This document shows, piece by piece, positions 16,592 through 25,425 of a DNA stretch of 36,847 nt. Made by a program: the position numbers and the translations under genes. The stretch lies in the NCBI GenBank assembly GCA_003218525.1, contig QHNU01000064.1, positions 9,548-46,394 of the forward strand, written 5' to 3'. Every line of letters begins with the position of its first letter. The stretch's first letter is position 1. Below the pieces are notes generated by a model. The model was not told the origin of the DNA. It did no database searches and saw only the letters and a program-made list of their open reading frames with translations. Source of the DNA: Verrucomicrobiota bacterium (GTDB lineage: Bacteria; Verrucomicrobiota; Verrucomicrobiia; Chthoniobacterales; UBA10450).

Positions 16592-17833
16592 ATGATTAAA
16601 CGCAACCGCGTCGTCGTAACTGGAATGGGTATCCTGGCGCCTAATGGCATCGGCTTGGAAGCCTTTTGGAAGTCCCTTCTCACCGCCCGCAGCGGTATCG
16701 GCCCAATCACACTTTTCGATGCTTCGAACTTGAAAAGCCGGATTGCGGGCGAAGTGAAGAATTTCGATCCGAGCCAGTACATTGAAGCAGAACTAAAACC
16801 GAAGCGCATGGCACGGCATACGCAGTTTGCTTATGCCGCAACCATGATGGCCTTAAAAGATGCTGGTTTGGATGTCAATAACCTCGATTTGCCAAGTCCT
16901 ACGCCCGTCGTTATCGGCGTCAGTACTAGCGCCATGGATATCATTGAGCGCGGTTTCAGCGACTTCGATCGTCGCGGGCCAGATGGCGTATCCCCCATAA
17001 CACTTAGCGCCTTGTCACCTCAGGCCGCCGCGAACGTGATTGCTGACCGGATAGGGGCTTGCGCACGTGCGGCGACTGTCTCCTCCGCGTGTCCTTCTGG
17101 TCTCGATGCCGTTGCCGTCGCGGCGAATATGATTTTGTCCGGAGAAGCAGAGCTGGCAATAGCGGGAGGGACGGATGCTCCGATTACGAAGTATAGTTTA
17201 GCTGCCTTTATTGTCACAGGACTTAGTTCCTGTCGCAACGGCGATCCGGAAAAAGCAAGTCGGCCGTTCGATCTGGAACGCGATTCTGGCGTAATTTCGG
17301 AGGGCGCCGGAATATTCGTGCTCGAAAATCTTGAGCGCGCACAGGCCCGCGGCGCACATGTCTATCTTGAAATCGGCGGTTATGCGAGACAACGGGACCA
17401 CTCTCCTGAGGATCCAGGATCGGGCCTTGTCGACTCAATGAAGCTCGCATTGGCAAATGCGGCACGAATGACAGATGACATCGATTACATTTCTGCTTAC
17501 GGGCCGGGACATCCAGCCTTGGATTCAGCTGAAGTCCGCTACATCAAAGAGGTTTTTGGAGAACGAGCTTATTCAATTCCCATTAGCTCGATCAAAGGAG
17601 TGACTGGAAACCCACTGTCAGCCGGCGGACCGCTGCAGATCGCGACATGCGCACTGAGCTTCCGTGACCAGACGATCCCGCCAACAGCTAATTACGAAGT
17701 CCAAGATCCGCTGTGCGATCTCGATTTCGTGCCGGATCGCCCCCGAAAGGCAAAAGTGGATTGTGCTCTAGTGAATGTTCGTGGGCTCGGAGGAAGCGCA
17801 AGCACGATGCTGGTGAATCGCATCCCATGTTGA
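16592..17833 (+). CDS. FabF-like ketosynthase fold protein with both catalytic His replaced
   Basis: 413 residues, full length for a β-ketoacyl-ACP synthase II. Opening 'RVVVTGMGILAPNGIG', nucleophile region 'TVSSACPSGLDA' with Cys167 retained, 'AGGTDAPIT' and 'RPFDLERDSGVISEGAG' all match FabF. At the position of His303 (normally HGTST) it reads 'SAYGPGHPALD', giving Tyr303, and at the position of His340 (normally TGH) it reads 'KGVTGNPLSAGG', giving Asn340; the Lys before it is kept. Condensing enzymes need both His for malonyl decarboxylation, so ordinary elongation activity is unlikely. It may be an acyl transferase, a chain-length-factor-like partner or a sensor. Overlaps the next kinase gene by 7 bases. 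Confidence 0.88.
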   Translation: MIKRNRVVVTGMGILAPNGIGLEAFWKSLLTARSGIGPITLFDASNLKSRIAGEVKNFDPSQYIEAELKPKRMARHTQFAYAATMMALKDAGLDVNNLDLPSPTPVVIGVSTSAMDIIERGFSDFDRRGPDGVSPITLSALSPQAAANVIADRIGACARAATVSSACPSGLDAVAVAANMILSGEAELAIAGGTDAPITKYSLAAFIVTGLSSCRNGDPEKASRPFDLERDSGVISEGAGIFVLENLERAQARGAHVYLEIGGYARQRDHSPEDPGSGLVDSMKLALANAARMTDDIDYISAYGPGHPALDSAEVRYIKEVFGERAYSIPISSIKGVTGNPLSAGGPLQIATCALSFRDQTIPPTANYEVQDPLCDLDFVPDRPRKAKVDCALVNVRGLGGSASTMLVNRIPC

Positions 17834-20361
17834 TAAACAGTGCCGCGGCCCCGACCCTTGCGGCGATAGTCATTCAGCTGGTTTTGGGCTTGGCCGTATT
17901 TCAAGCCAATCCGCGACGCAAATCGAACCAATGTTTCCTGCTGCTCTCGCTCTTCATCGTGATGTGGCTGGGGAGCTTGTATTCGGTTCTCTCAGCAAGG
18001 AGCACTGAAGCGGCGGCGCTTTATATTCGTCAAGCGTCAGCAGCGGCGGCGTTAATTCTCACCGCTGCTAACCTTCTCCGGTTATCGATTCAGAAACAGG
18101 ATCGGAGCTGGGGAGGGATTTTGCGCGACTCATGGCTGTGGCTCATTGCGGCGCTTGCTATCGCGACATTCTGCCAAACAAAGTTCTTTTTACAGGGGGC
18201 GCGCTTTTCACAACCGGCGGGAGCGCTGATTGCGCTACCGGTACCCGTGTATGGGAATGCTTCGGTTGTATATGTCTTCTACTTCGTAATCGCCGGACTG
18301 GCGGTGATCATCAATTATGCGCGTGATGCAAGACAAGCGACGGGTCTTAGACGCGCCGAATTCGCCTTCATTCTTACTGGCGCCGTGGCAACTCTCGGCA
18401 CCGTGCTCGTTGCTTTCAGCCTAGGCTTCTTCCTTGACCGGTCGCGTCTAGTCTGGTTCGCGCCATTTCGGATTCTTCTTTTCAGCCTGATCGTCGCCTA
18501 TGGCATAGCCACACAGAAGATCATGGACGTGGGATTTTTCCTTCGTCGAGCCATGTCCTACGCGCTGCTCACTGCTTACGTCCTAGCGCTCTACGGTTTG
18601 GTTTGGTGGCTGGTTTTCGCCGTCTTCGGTCCACTGGTGCCGGCCAGCGCTAGATCTGTCGCCCATATCACCGCCGCAGTTATGGTGGCTTTTGCCATGG
18701 CGTCAGCTCGCGGCGTCTCGCAAAAGCTGGTCGATCGCCTGTTCGTAGGCACGCGCGGTTTAGATTTTCGAGCCACCGTACAGAAGGCAACTGCTATTTT
18801 GGAATCAGTTACGACTTTGCCCGATCTACTTCGCCGATTCGCCTCTACTATCGCCGAAGCAGTGGGGACGGACAATGTTGCAATCTTTTTAGAGGATCGA
18901 AAAGGTTTTGTGCGGCGCTATTCGAGTTTCAATGGCTCTGCGTTGGATCTCCGACTCGAAATTTCCGCAGACGGCCCGTTGATCACTTGGCTCAAGAATC
19001 ATCGCGAACCACTTATCCTAGACGAGCTTCACCGTAGGCGAGCGACGGCTGCCACGACCGCGATTCGAAAAAGGCTGGAAGAACTCGGAGTCGCTGCTGC
19101 TTTGGGAATTTTTTCTCGTGAGCATCTAGTTGGGGTCATGCTGCTAGGTCCACGCTTATCCGGCCGCATCTACGGCAGCGTCGAACAAGACGCGCTCCAG
19201 ATCTTGTGCGGACAACTGGCTGTGGCGATCGAGAACGCAGAGTTATTTACCGAAGTTCAGAATGCCAAGATTTATAACGAGATTCTACTTCAGAACCTGA
19301 CTACGGGCGTAATCGCCGCGGATGCCGACGGCGGTATATCGGTATTCAATCGTGAAGCGGAGAAGATCACCGGCTTGGACGCCAAGGCAACGTTGGAAAA
19401 GACGATTCGCGATTTGCCCGGTTCTCTATGCGCTATACTGGAAACGACCCTGCAATCAGGTGAACGACAGGAAGACCGCGAGATCTATCTGCGCTCTAGT
19501 TCAGGCGTAGTATATGCCCGGGCAAGTAGCTCGACGTTCCATAGTCAAGATCGTCAATTACTCGGCGCCCTTATCGTTATTACCGACATAACCCATTTGA
19601 AACGTCTCGAGCTTCAAATTCGACGGAGCGATCGATTAGCCAGTCTTGGTACTTTGTCGGCCGGAATGGCCCATGAGATCAAGAACCCGCTCGTTTCGAT
19701 AAAGACTTTCGCTCAATTGCTTCCCGAGCGTTATAGCGAATCCGACTTCCGCGAGACTTTCTCCAACCTCATTGTCCACGAAATCAACCGTATCGACTCG
19801 CTCGTGAACCAGCTTCTTCGTTTTGCACGTCCGGCCAAGCCTTTCCTCCGCCCGATGCGCGTTCATGAAATCCTCGACAAAACCCTGCTGCTCATCCAGC
19901 ACCGCTTGTATCAAAAAGAAATCAAGCTGACGAAGTCGTGGGAGGCGGACATCGATACGACTCGCGCTGATGCCGACCAATTGGAGCAGGTTTTTTTGAA
20001 CTTCTTTCTGAATGCGATGGATGCAATGAGACAAGGTGGCGAGTTAACCGTGACAACAAAAATCCGCTCCGGTGACGTCTTAGTTTCGCAGCTCTCGGCC
20101 GAGGACGAGGAAGCAACAGAAGCATTGTGCATCTCCATTCGGGACACCGGTGATGGAATTCGAGCAGAAGATATTCCGCATGTCTTCGATCCATTTTTTA
20201 CGACGAAAGATTACGGAACAGGTCTGGGTCTATCTGTCGTTCATGGCATTATTGAAGAGCACTGCGGCCAGATCGAAGTCGAAAGCGAACTGAGTAAAGG
20301 CACTGTCTTTCATATTCTTTTGCCGCTGGTTCGTTTTAATCAGGAGGTAGCGGTAGCGTGA
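17827..20361 (+). CDS. Membrane histidine kinase with 7TM-type N-terminus, GAF and PAS (PrsK-like)
   Basis: 844 residues from ATG 17827, which overlaps the ketosynthase stop and directly precedes the first helix; the longer frame from 17713 would add 38 out-of-place residues. About eight to nine helices (residues ~8-300) resemble the His-kinase N-terminal 7TM region; GAF ~325-475; PAS ~485-595; HisKA with H616 in 'GMAHEIKNPLVSIKTFAQLL'; HATPase_c with 'NFFLNAMDAM', 'RDTGDGI' and 'FDPFFTTKDYGTGLGLS'. The architecture is close to PrsK kinases of PEP-CTERM/exosortase systems and to NtrB-type kinases that feed σ54 activators, but no such regulator or PEP-CTERM gene is in view. GTGA overlap with the next kinase. 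Confidence 0.92.
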   Translation: MLINSAAAPTLAAIVIQLVLGLAVFQANPRRKSNQCFLLLSLFIVMWLGSLYSVLSARSTEAAALYIRQASAAAALILTAANLLRLSIQKQDRSWGGILRDSWLWLIAALAIATFCQTKFFLQGARFSQPAGALIALPVPVYGNASVVYVFYFVIAGLAVIINYARDARQATGLRRAEFAFILTGAVATLGTVLVAFSLGFFLDRSRLVWFAPFRILLFSLIVAYGIATQKIMDVGFFLRRAMSYALLTAYVLALYGLVWWLVFAVFGPLVPASARSVAHITAAVMVAFAMASARGVSQKLVDRLFVGTRGLDFRATVQKATAILESVTTLPDLLRRFASTIAEAVGTDNVAIFLEDRKGFVRRYSSFNGSALDLRLEISADGPLITWLKNHREPLILDELHRRRATAATTAIRKRLEELGVAAALGIFSREHLVGVMLLGPRLSGRIYGSVEQDALQILCGQLAVAIENAELFTEVQNAKIYNEILLQNLTTGVIAADADGGISVFNREAEKITGLDAKATLEKTIRDLPGSLCAILETTLQSGERQEDREIYLRSSSGVVYARASSSTFHSQDRQLLGALIVITDITHLKRLELQIRRSDRLASLGTLSAGMAHEIKNPLVSIKTFAQLLPERYSESDFRETFSNLIVHEINRIDSLVNQLLRFARPAKPFLRPMRVHEILDKTLLLIQHRLYQKEIKLTKSWEADIDTTRADADQLEQVFLNFFLNAMDAMRQGGELTVTTKIRSGDVLVSQLSAEDEEATEALCISIRDTGDGIRAEDIPHVFDPFFTTKDYGTGLGLSVVHGIIEEHCGQIEVESELSKGTVFHILLPLVRFNQEVAVA

Positions 20362-22364
20362 CGCTTTCGCCTGTTTGCATCCTTTATTCTCAAGACGGCG
20401 ATCTGCTGCGGCGAGTCAAAGCGTTCCTGCGCACGATGGCGCAAGTCCGACACGTGGCCGAACCGGATCGTCTCGAGGCGGTTCTGCAACAGGTGGCGCC
20501 TGCCGTGGTCATCATGGATCTGCGGGCAAAAGAATGTCGCGATTTGCTGGAGAAGTTGCAGCAGGATTGGTCCGATTCACTTCTCATTGCGCTTGGCGCC
20601 CCACGTTCTGAACCGCTGCGCGATGCTGAGCAATCTGGGATTTACGCGGCCGAAGATTTGCAATTGGAACGGCGCCGCTTTCAGGCACTAATCGGGCGGG
20701 CGTTTGACTATTTGAACTTAATACAGGCTAATCGAGAACTGCGCGACACTTCACGACAGGTCCCGCTGCCGGATTGGGAGCGCCATTCGGAGCGTGCGCC
20801 GGAACGAGTCTATTCCCCATCGCTTCCGATGCTGCGTTTCGCGCGGGTGTTTCGTCGTTTCGAGGACGTCGAGACGCTCCTCAATAATATTGTGGAACAA
20901 GTGGCAGACGCGGCGGGGGTGACACGGGTGGGAATTTTCTCTCGAATTCGCCACGGCGACAGCTATCGGCTTCGCGCCGGACTTCGGTCTTTGCCCGAAA
21001 CGGACCAACTTGAGTACACCGAACGCGATCCGCTGGTCCGTTGGTTCGAGACCCACGCTCATCTGATTTCGCGCGGCAATCTCGCCCAGCTCGGAGGTCA
21101 AAATCAGCGCATACTCTTGCGCCGCGCTCTCGATAGCTCCGGAGCCGAAGTTATTGCGCCCCTTTACGCGGGAGGCCGCATCATCGGCTGGCTTTTCTTT
21201 GGCCATCGTGTGACCGGACAACCGTTTGGCTACGCCGATTTGGAAGCCTTGACCGTGCTCGCGGAACAGGTCTCTACCGTCCTGGAAAACGCTCTTCTTT
21301 ACGAGGAGATCTCGGTCCAAAAAACGCTCGCTGAAACGCTTCTGAAGTCGATCCCGCCGGGAATTGTTGCGATTGACGAAGGAGGGATCGTGCGATGGTT
21401 TAATTCGCCGGCTGAAAACATCCTCGGCGTCAAAACGGAAGAGGCGCTTAATCGGCCCGTTGAAATTGCGGGGAGCAAGCTCGCGATGATGTTGCGCAAC
21501 ACGCTGGACGCGACAAACAACCTGCCGCCGCAGCAATGGATTGATCCTAATACGCGGCGTTCTCTCTCTGTCGAGACACGCCGACTCGCAGATCGTCGTA
21601 CTTCGCTGGGCGCCGTTGCTGTCATTCATGACCTGACAGCGGAGGAAAATCTCCGGCAGAAGCAGGACCTTGTTGATCGCGCGGCGTTCTGGACTGATTT
21701 GGCCGCGAGCATGTCACACGAAATTCGCAATCCTCTCGTCGCCATTAAAACCTTCGCTCAGCTTCTACCTGAACGATTTGATGACGCTGATTTTCGAAAG
21801 AATTTCACCGATATTGTCGTCCAGGAAATCGATCGACTGGACAAAATCATTACTCAGATCAACTCCTTCGCGCATCCGGCCGAGCTGAATATGAAACCGC
21901 TCGATATCCGGGCTCCAGTGAAGCGCGGGCTCGAATTGGCCCGGACGAAGTTTGGAACGAATGGCGGTGTTCCGGTCGAGACGCAGCTTTCGTCGGACCT
22001 GCCAACCGTTGTGGGAGACGAAGATGCGCTGGCTGAAGCATTCGCTCATTTGGTGGCGAACGCAGCTGAAGCGGTCCGGGATCAAAAGAAACCCCGCATC
22101 GTTCTTTCAGCCAAACCACTTCGCCACGGCGACCGCGGAGGCGGCGTGCTGGTGACAATCCAAGATAACGGGCGCGGCATTGCTCCGGAGATGAAGGAGA
22201 AAGTTTTTTCTCCCTTTTGCACGACAAAGGCGCGCGGAATGGGGCTAGGCTTGCCGATTGTGAAGCGAACCGTGTTCGATCATAACGGGCGCGTCGATAT
22301 CGATACGAGCACGCGCGGGACATCGGTCACCATTGCCTTGCCAGCGAGGGCGAAGTCCGAATAG
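20358..22364 (+). CDS. Soluble histidine kinase with degenerate receiver, GAF and PAS
   Basis: 668 residues, GTG start inside the preceding stop (GTGA). Residues 1-~115 are receiver-like, with an acceptor-type Asp ('VVIMDLRA') but no clear KP motif at the end, so probably a pseudo-receiver. GAF ~155-320, PAS ~325-430, HisKA with H454 in 'SMSHEIRNPLVAIKTFAQLL', HATPase_c with 'HLVANAAEAV', 'QDNGRGI' and 'FCTTKARGMGLGL'. The H-box through dimerisation helices is strikingly like the upstream kinase (shared IKTFAQLLPER and similar following residues), so the two kinases are paralogues and could heterodimerise. No membrane segment seen. Output partner unknown. Confidence 0.92.
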   Translation: MTLSPVCILYSQDGDLLRRVKAFLRTMAQVRHVAEPDRLEAVLQQVAPAVVIMDLRAKECRDLLEKLQQDWSDSLLIALGAPRSEPLRDAEQSGIYAAEDLQLERRRFQALIGRAFDYLNLIQANRELRDTSRQVPLPDWERHSERAPERVYSPSLPMLRFARVFRRFEDVETLLNNIVEQVADAAGVTRVGIFSRIRHGDSYRLRAGLRSLPETDQLEYTERDPLVRWFETHAHLISRGNLAQLGGQNQRILLRRALDSSGAEVIAPLYAGGRIIGWLFFGHRVTGQPFGYADLEALTVLAEQVSTVLENALLYEEISVQKTLAETLLKSIPPGIVAIDEGGIVRWFNSPAENILGVKTEEALNRPVEIAGSKLAMMLRNTLDATNNLPPQQWIDPNTRRSLSVETRRLADRRTSLGAVAVIHDLTAEENLRQKQDLVDRAAFWTDLAASMSHEIRNPLVAIKTFAQLLPERFDDADFRKNFTDIVVQEIDRLDKIITQINSFAHPAELNMKPLDIRAPVKRGLELARTKFGTNGGVPVETQLSSDLPTVVGDEDALAEAFAHLVANAAEAVRDQKKPRIVLSAKPLRHGDRGGGVLVTIQDNGRGIAPEMKEKVFSPFCTTKARGMGLGLPIVKRTVFDHNGRVDIDTSTRGTSVTIALPARAKSE

Positions 22365-22459
22365 GGTAAGAATTCCTATTTCAGATTTTCGATTTCGGAT
22401 TTAATTTGGGCGTTTCGTCGGGTCTCAATCCGATCTTCTATACCGTTTCTGAAATATTT
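22365..22459 (+). promoter_or_regulatory. AT-rich leader before the aldolase gene
   Basis: Contains short tandem ATTTCGGATTT-like units (around 22380-22402) in an AT-rich patch between the kinase stop and the aldolase ATG. A promoter here is expected because gene function changes, but no strong -35/-10 pair could be fixed. Confidence 0.3.
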
Positions 22460-23431
22460 ATGATCGTCACTACCGCCCAGCTCTACAAGGTGGCCTACGG
22501 AAAGTTCGCCGTCGGCGCTTACAATATTAACAATATGGAGCAGTTGCTGGGATTGTTCCGAGGAAATATCCAGAGCAAAGCGCCATTCATTATCCAGCTT
22601 TCAAAAGGGGCCAGAAGTTACGCCGACAAACGTATGCTCGAAGCCATGATTCGAGCGGCGGAAGAGATTTTTCCTGATGCAATTTTCGCCGTCCATCTTG
22701 ATCATGGCGATGAAGAGACCTGTTACGATTGCATCGATTCCGGTTTTTACAGTTCGGTTATGATTGATGCCAGTCACGAACCGTTCGAGAAAAACATCGC
22801 GATTACGAAACGGGTAGTTGATCGCGCTCATCCGAAAGGCGTCAGCGTGGAAGCGGAACTGGGGATGCTTGGAGGCGTCGAAGAAGACATCGCAGTCGAT
22901 GAGGGTCATGCCTGTCTGACAAATCCGGAGGAAGCTGTCGAATTCATCAAACAAACGAAATGCGACTCGCTGGCAGCTGCGATCGGCACCAGCCACGGCG
23001 CCTATAAATTCAAAGGTCAGCAATCGCTTCACTTCGACGTGATCGAGAAAATCCGGGAGAACGTGAAGAAAGCCGGTTTGCCGCCCACCCCGATCGTGAT
23101 GCACGGCTCGTCCAGCGTGCCGAAATCGGAAGTGGAACGAATTAATGCGGCTGGCGGAAAACTCGATCCGTCTGCGCGGGGAGTGAATGAAGAAGAATAC
23201 CTCCCAGCGGCAAAATTGGGAGTGACGAAAGTGAACATCGATACCGATGGCCGGCTCGTTTGGACGCGCGTGCATCGGGAATTTTTCCGGGATCATCCCG
23301 AGAAATTCGATTTTCGCGAACCGGGAAAAATTTTCGTCAGCGAATACGGCACTTTCATCGCCCACAAGAACGAGAAGCTCGGTTCGGCTGGACAACTCGA
23401 TGCAGTCCGTGCCAGCGTGAAGGCACGTTGA
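22460..23431 (+). CDS. fba: Class II fructose-bisphosphate aldolase
   Basis: Zinc-dependent interconversion of fructose-1,6-bisphosphate with dihydroxyacetone phosphate and glyceraldehyde-3-phosphate in glycolysis/gluconeogenesis. 323 residues from ATG 22460, chosen because 'MIVTTAQLYKVAYGKFAVGA' is the usual opening; the frame extends to 22406 with no homologous residues. Signatures: 'AVHLDHGDEETCYDCIDSGF' (class II signature 1 with zinc-binding His), 'VEAELGMLGG', 'IGTSHGAYK' and 'VMHGSSSVP' (further zinc His residues) and 'VTKVNIDTDGRL'. The stop overlaps the lpxD TTG start. Confidence 0.95.
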   Translation: MIVTTAQLYKVAYGKFAVGAYNINNMEQLLGLFRGNIQSKAPFIIQLSKGARSYADKRMLEAMIRAAEEIFPDAIFAVHLDHGDEETCYDCIDSGFYSSVMIDASHEPFEKNIAITKRVVDRAHPKGVSVEAELGMLGGVEEDIAVDEGHACLTNPEEAVEFIKQTKCDSLAAAIGTSHGAYKFKGQQSLHFDVIEKIRENVKKAGLPPTPIVMHGSSSVPKSEVERINAAGGKLDPSARGVNEEEYLPAAKLGVTKVNIDTDGRLVWTRVHREFFRDHPEKFDFREPGKIFVSEYGTFIAHKNEKLGSAGQLDAVRASVKAR

Positions 23432-24456
23432 CGCAAAGCAAGGCAGCTTTGACCCTCGGAGAAATCGCAGCAGCTACCCAGGGCGAGCTCCAAGGGAATC
23501 GGGAAACTCAGATTTTCGGCGCCGCATCATTGGCCGAAGCAACGGCTAACGAGATTTCCTTTTTCTATAATCCTCGTTACAGCACGCAGCTTCGAAAAAC
23601 CCGCGCTTCCGCCGTCTTTGTGCCGCGCGACTTTGCCGACGACATCGGTGCTGCCGTGATCAGGGTGGAAAACCCTGCTAAGGCTTTCGAGCAAATCGCG
23701 ATGCGGTTTGCTCCTGCGCCGGTACAGTTTGCGCCTAGAATCCATCCGAGCGCCGTTATCGATCACAGCGTGCAACTAGGTGAACATGTTTCGGTGCAGC
23801 CATATGTGGTGATCGAGGCCGGCGCGCGAATTGGAGCCGGCACCACCATCGGCGCCGGAAGCTACATTGGCCACGATGTGGTTATCGGCCCAGGCTGCAT
23901 AATCTATCCGCGCGCCACAGTCCGGGAACGATGCCGGATCGGGGCGCATGTGGTCTTGCATAGCGGCGTCGTCATCGGGGCAGACGGATTCGGCTTCGAG
24001 CTGACAGCCGAGGGTCAGCAAAAAGTGCCGCAGATCGGCATCGTGCAGATCGACGATAACGTGGAAATCGGCGCAAACACAACGATCGACCGCGCACGAT
24101 TTGGTCGCACTTGGATCCAAGAGGGAGCGAAGATCGACAATTTAGTACAGGTTGCTCACAACGTCGTGATTGGAAAACATACGGTCATTGCGGCACAGAC
24201 TGGTATCGCTGGAAGCGCGCGAATTGGCCAGCGGGTGATGATCGGGGGACAGGTCGGGATCATTGGTCACGTGGAGATTGGCGATGGCACTGCCATCGGC
24301 GCTCAGACCGGCGTTTCAAAGAACCTCAATGGTGGTGTTTGGTGGGCGACGCCCTCGGTCCCGCTTCGAGAGGCGAAATTGCATTTGGCCTGGGTGCGAC
24401 GGCTCGGTGAGTTTTTCGAACGGGTGAAAAAACTCGAAGCAAAGCTTGGATTGTAA
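23428..24456 (+). CDS. lpxD: UDP-3-O-acylglucosamine N-acyltransferase
   Basis: Third committed step of lipid A synthesis: N-acylation of UDP-3-O-acyl-glucosamine from acyl-ACP. 342 residues from a TTG codon that overlaps the aldolase stop (TTGA); a TTG seven codons later is an alternative. This start gives the family's usual length and places 'LTLGEIAAATQGEL' at the N-terminus. An N-terminal uridine-binding domain (~1-105, with 'ANEISFFYNPRYSTQLR') is followed by a left-handed β-helix of hexapeptide repeats (~110-300), the catalytic His region 'LVQVAHNVVIG' and a C-terminal helix. Its presence implies a lipopolysaccharide outer membrane. Confidence 0.95.
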   Translation: MTQSKAALTLGEIAAATQGELQGNRETQIFGAASLAEATANEISFFYNPRYSTQLRKTRASAVFVPRDFADDIGAAVIRVENPAKAFEQIAMRFAPAPVQFAPRIHPSAVIDHSVQLGEHVSVQPYVVIEAGARIGAGTTIGAGSYIGHDVVIGPGCIIYPRATVRERCRIGAHVVLHSGVVIGADGFGFELTAEGQQKVPQIGIVQIDDNVEIGANTTIDRARFGRTWIQEGAKIDNLVQVAHNVVIGKHTVIAAQTGIAGSARIGQRVMIGGQVGIIGHVEIGDGTAIGAQTGVSKNLNGGVWWATPSVPLREAKLHLAWVRRLGEFFERVKKLEAKLGL

Positions 24457-24583
24457 CTTCGATTGTCACCCTCAGAGATGTTTTGGGCTTCTGAAGTTCA
24501 CCGGCTTCCGGACTGCAATGCCGCCGGCCAAGCGATAGTCCTGGCAGAGTTCATGCTTATCACAATTCTAGAAATTCCAGCCA

Positions 24584-25003
24584 ATGAACCTATCTTCGGA
24601 AAGCGTCGAGTTTCTCATCGTCGATGATGATGCTCCGCTCTCTGGCTTCTTCCGCGCCTATTTGGAAAGCAAAGGACACAGTTGCTTCGCGATCACAGAT
24701 GCCTCGAGCGCGATCGCTTGGTTACGCGCCAATCATTGTGCAGTCGCAATCATTGATCTCAAAATGCCAAAAATCGATGGCATCTCACTCGTCTCCCTCG
24801 TTCGCGAATTTGATTCCGCGCTGCCGGTCATCGTATTGACCGGCGCCGGCTACGATGAAGACCAGATGCATGCGGCATTGGGTGCCGGCGCTAATGGCTA
24901 CGTCAGCAAGAATCTGCCGGTCGAGCAGCTATATCGCGTTCTTTCGCGCATCCTCGGAACGACGCGCCATCCGGCAGCAGGAGAATTGTTGGGAGCGGCT
25001 TAA
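24584..25003 (+). CDS. Stand-alone response-regulator receiver protein
   Basis: 139 residues made only of a CheY-like receiver: acidic pair 'VDDDAP', acceptor Asp in 'VAIIDLKMPKIDG', Thr in 'IVLTGAGYD', Lys in 'GYVSKNLP' (an SKN instead of the usual KP context). No output domain; likely a phospho-relay intermediate or protein-protein switch. No cognate kinase is adjacent, though three kinases lie 2-9 kb upstream. Its TAA overlaps the TAA of the convergent NYN gene. Confidence 0.92.
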   Translation: MNLSSESVEFLIVDDDAPLSGFFRAYLESKGHSCFAITDASSAIAWLRANHCAVAIIDLKMPKIDGISLVSLVREFDSALPVIVLTGAGYDEDQMHAALGAGANGYVSKNLPVEQLYRVLSRILGTTRHPAAGELLGAA

Positions 25004-25404
25004 TCCGGCAGCGCTTCCTCAAGAAGCGCGCGAAGGTTTTCGATCGAAATACAGTTGGCGCCACATGCGCTGGCCGTTTCCTGCTCGAGCCGATCGGACG
25101 TGGCGACGACAAGATCGAACTTTTCACCATACTTGCCAGCGAGACGCTCGATGATGGCATCGGCAGGTTGGCCTGCGCGCGAATAGAAAATCTGTATCCC
25201 ATGCGGTTCAGAAAGGTCTGTCGGAGTCGAACCAGTGCCGTCGAAGACCACTACCACACGGACGCCAGTGTAATCCTGATAAGCGCGCAATTTCTTGACG
25301 AGCACATCCCGTGCGAGCGACGAGCGACGGGCGTGTAGCTTCGCCATTTCCGGCCATCCAAAGATAGCGCTGTGGCCATCGACAATGAGATATCGCGGCC
25401 GCAT
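25000..25404 (-). CDS. NYN/PIN-like nuclease-domain protein (YacP/Rae1-like)
   Basis: 134 residues. The opening 'RYLIVDGHSAIFGWPEM' has the conserved Asp-Gly-x-N/S nucleotide of the NYN fold; 'VVVVFDGTGS' and 'FDLVVATSDRLEQ' provide the further acidic residues of a metal-dependent RNase site. This matches YacP (Rae1 in Bacillus subtilis, a ribosome-dependent endoribonuclease), though it is some 35 residues shorter at the C-terminus. ATG at 25404 lies 21 bases after the stop of a 47-residue basic protein gene, so the two are probably one transcript. Confidence 0.85.
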   Translation of the reverse strand: MRPRYLIVDGHSAIFGWPEMAKLHARRSSLARDVLVKKLRAYQDYTGVRVVVVFDGTGSTPTDLSEPHGIQIFYSRAGQPADAIIERLAGKYGEKFDLVVATSDRLEQETASACGANCISIENLRALLEEALPD

Positions 25405-25425
25405 CTGAATTTCGAGTGCGAAGCG

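Noticed and set aside
17713..17826. 38-residue N-terminal extension of the membrane kinase
   Set aside because: Lies wholly inside the ketosynthase-like gene and lacks membrane or domain character; ATG 17827 gives a natural start.
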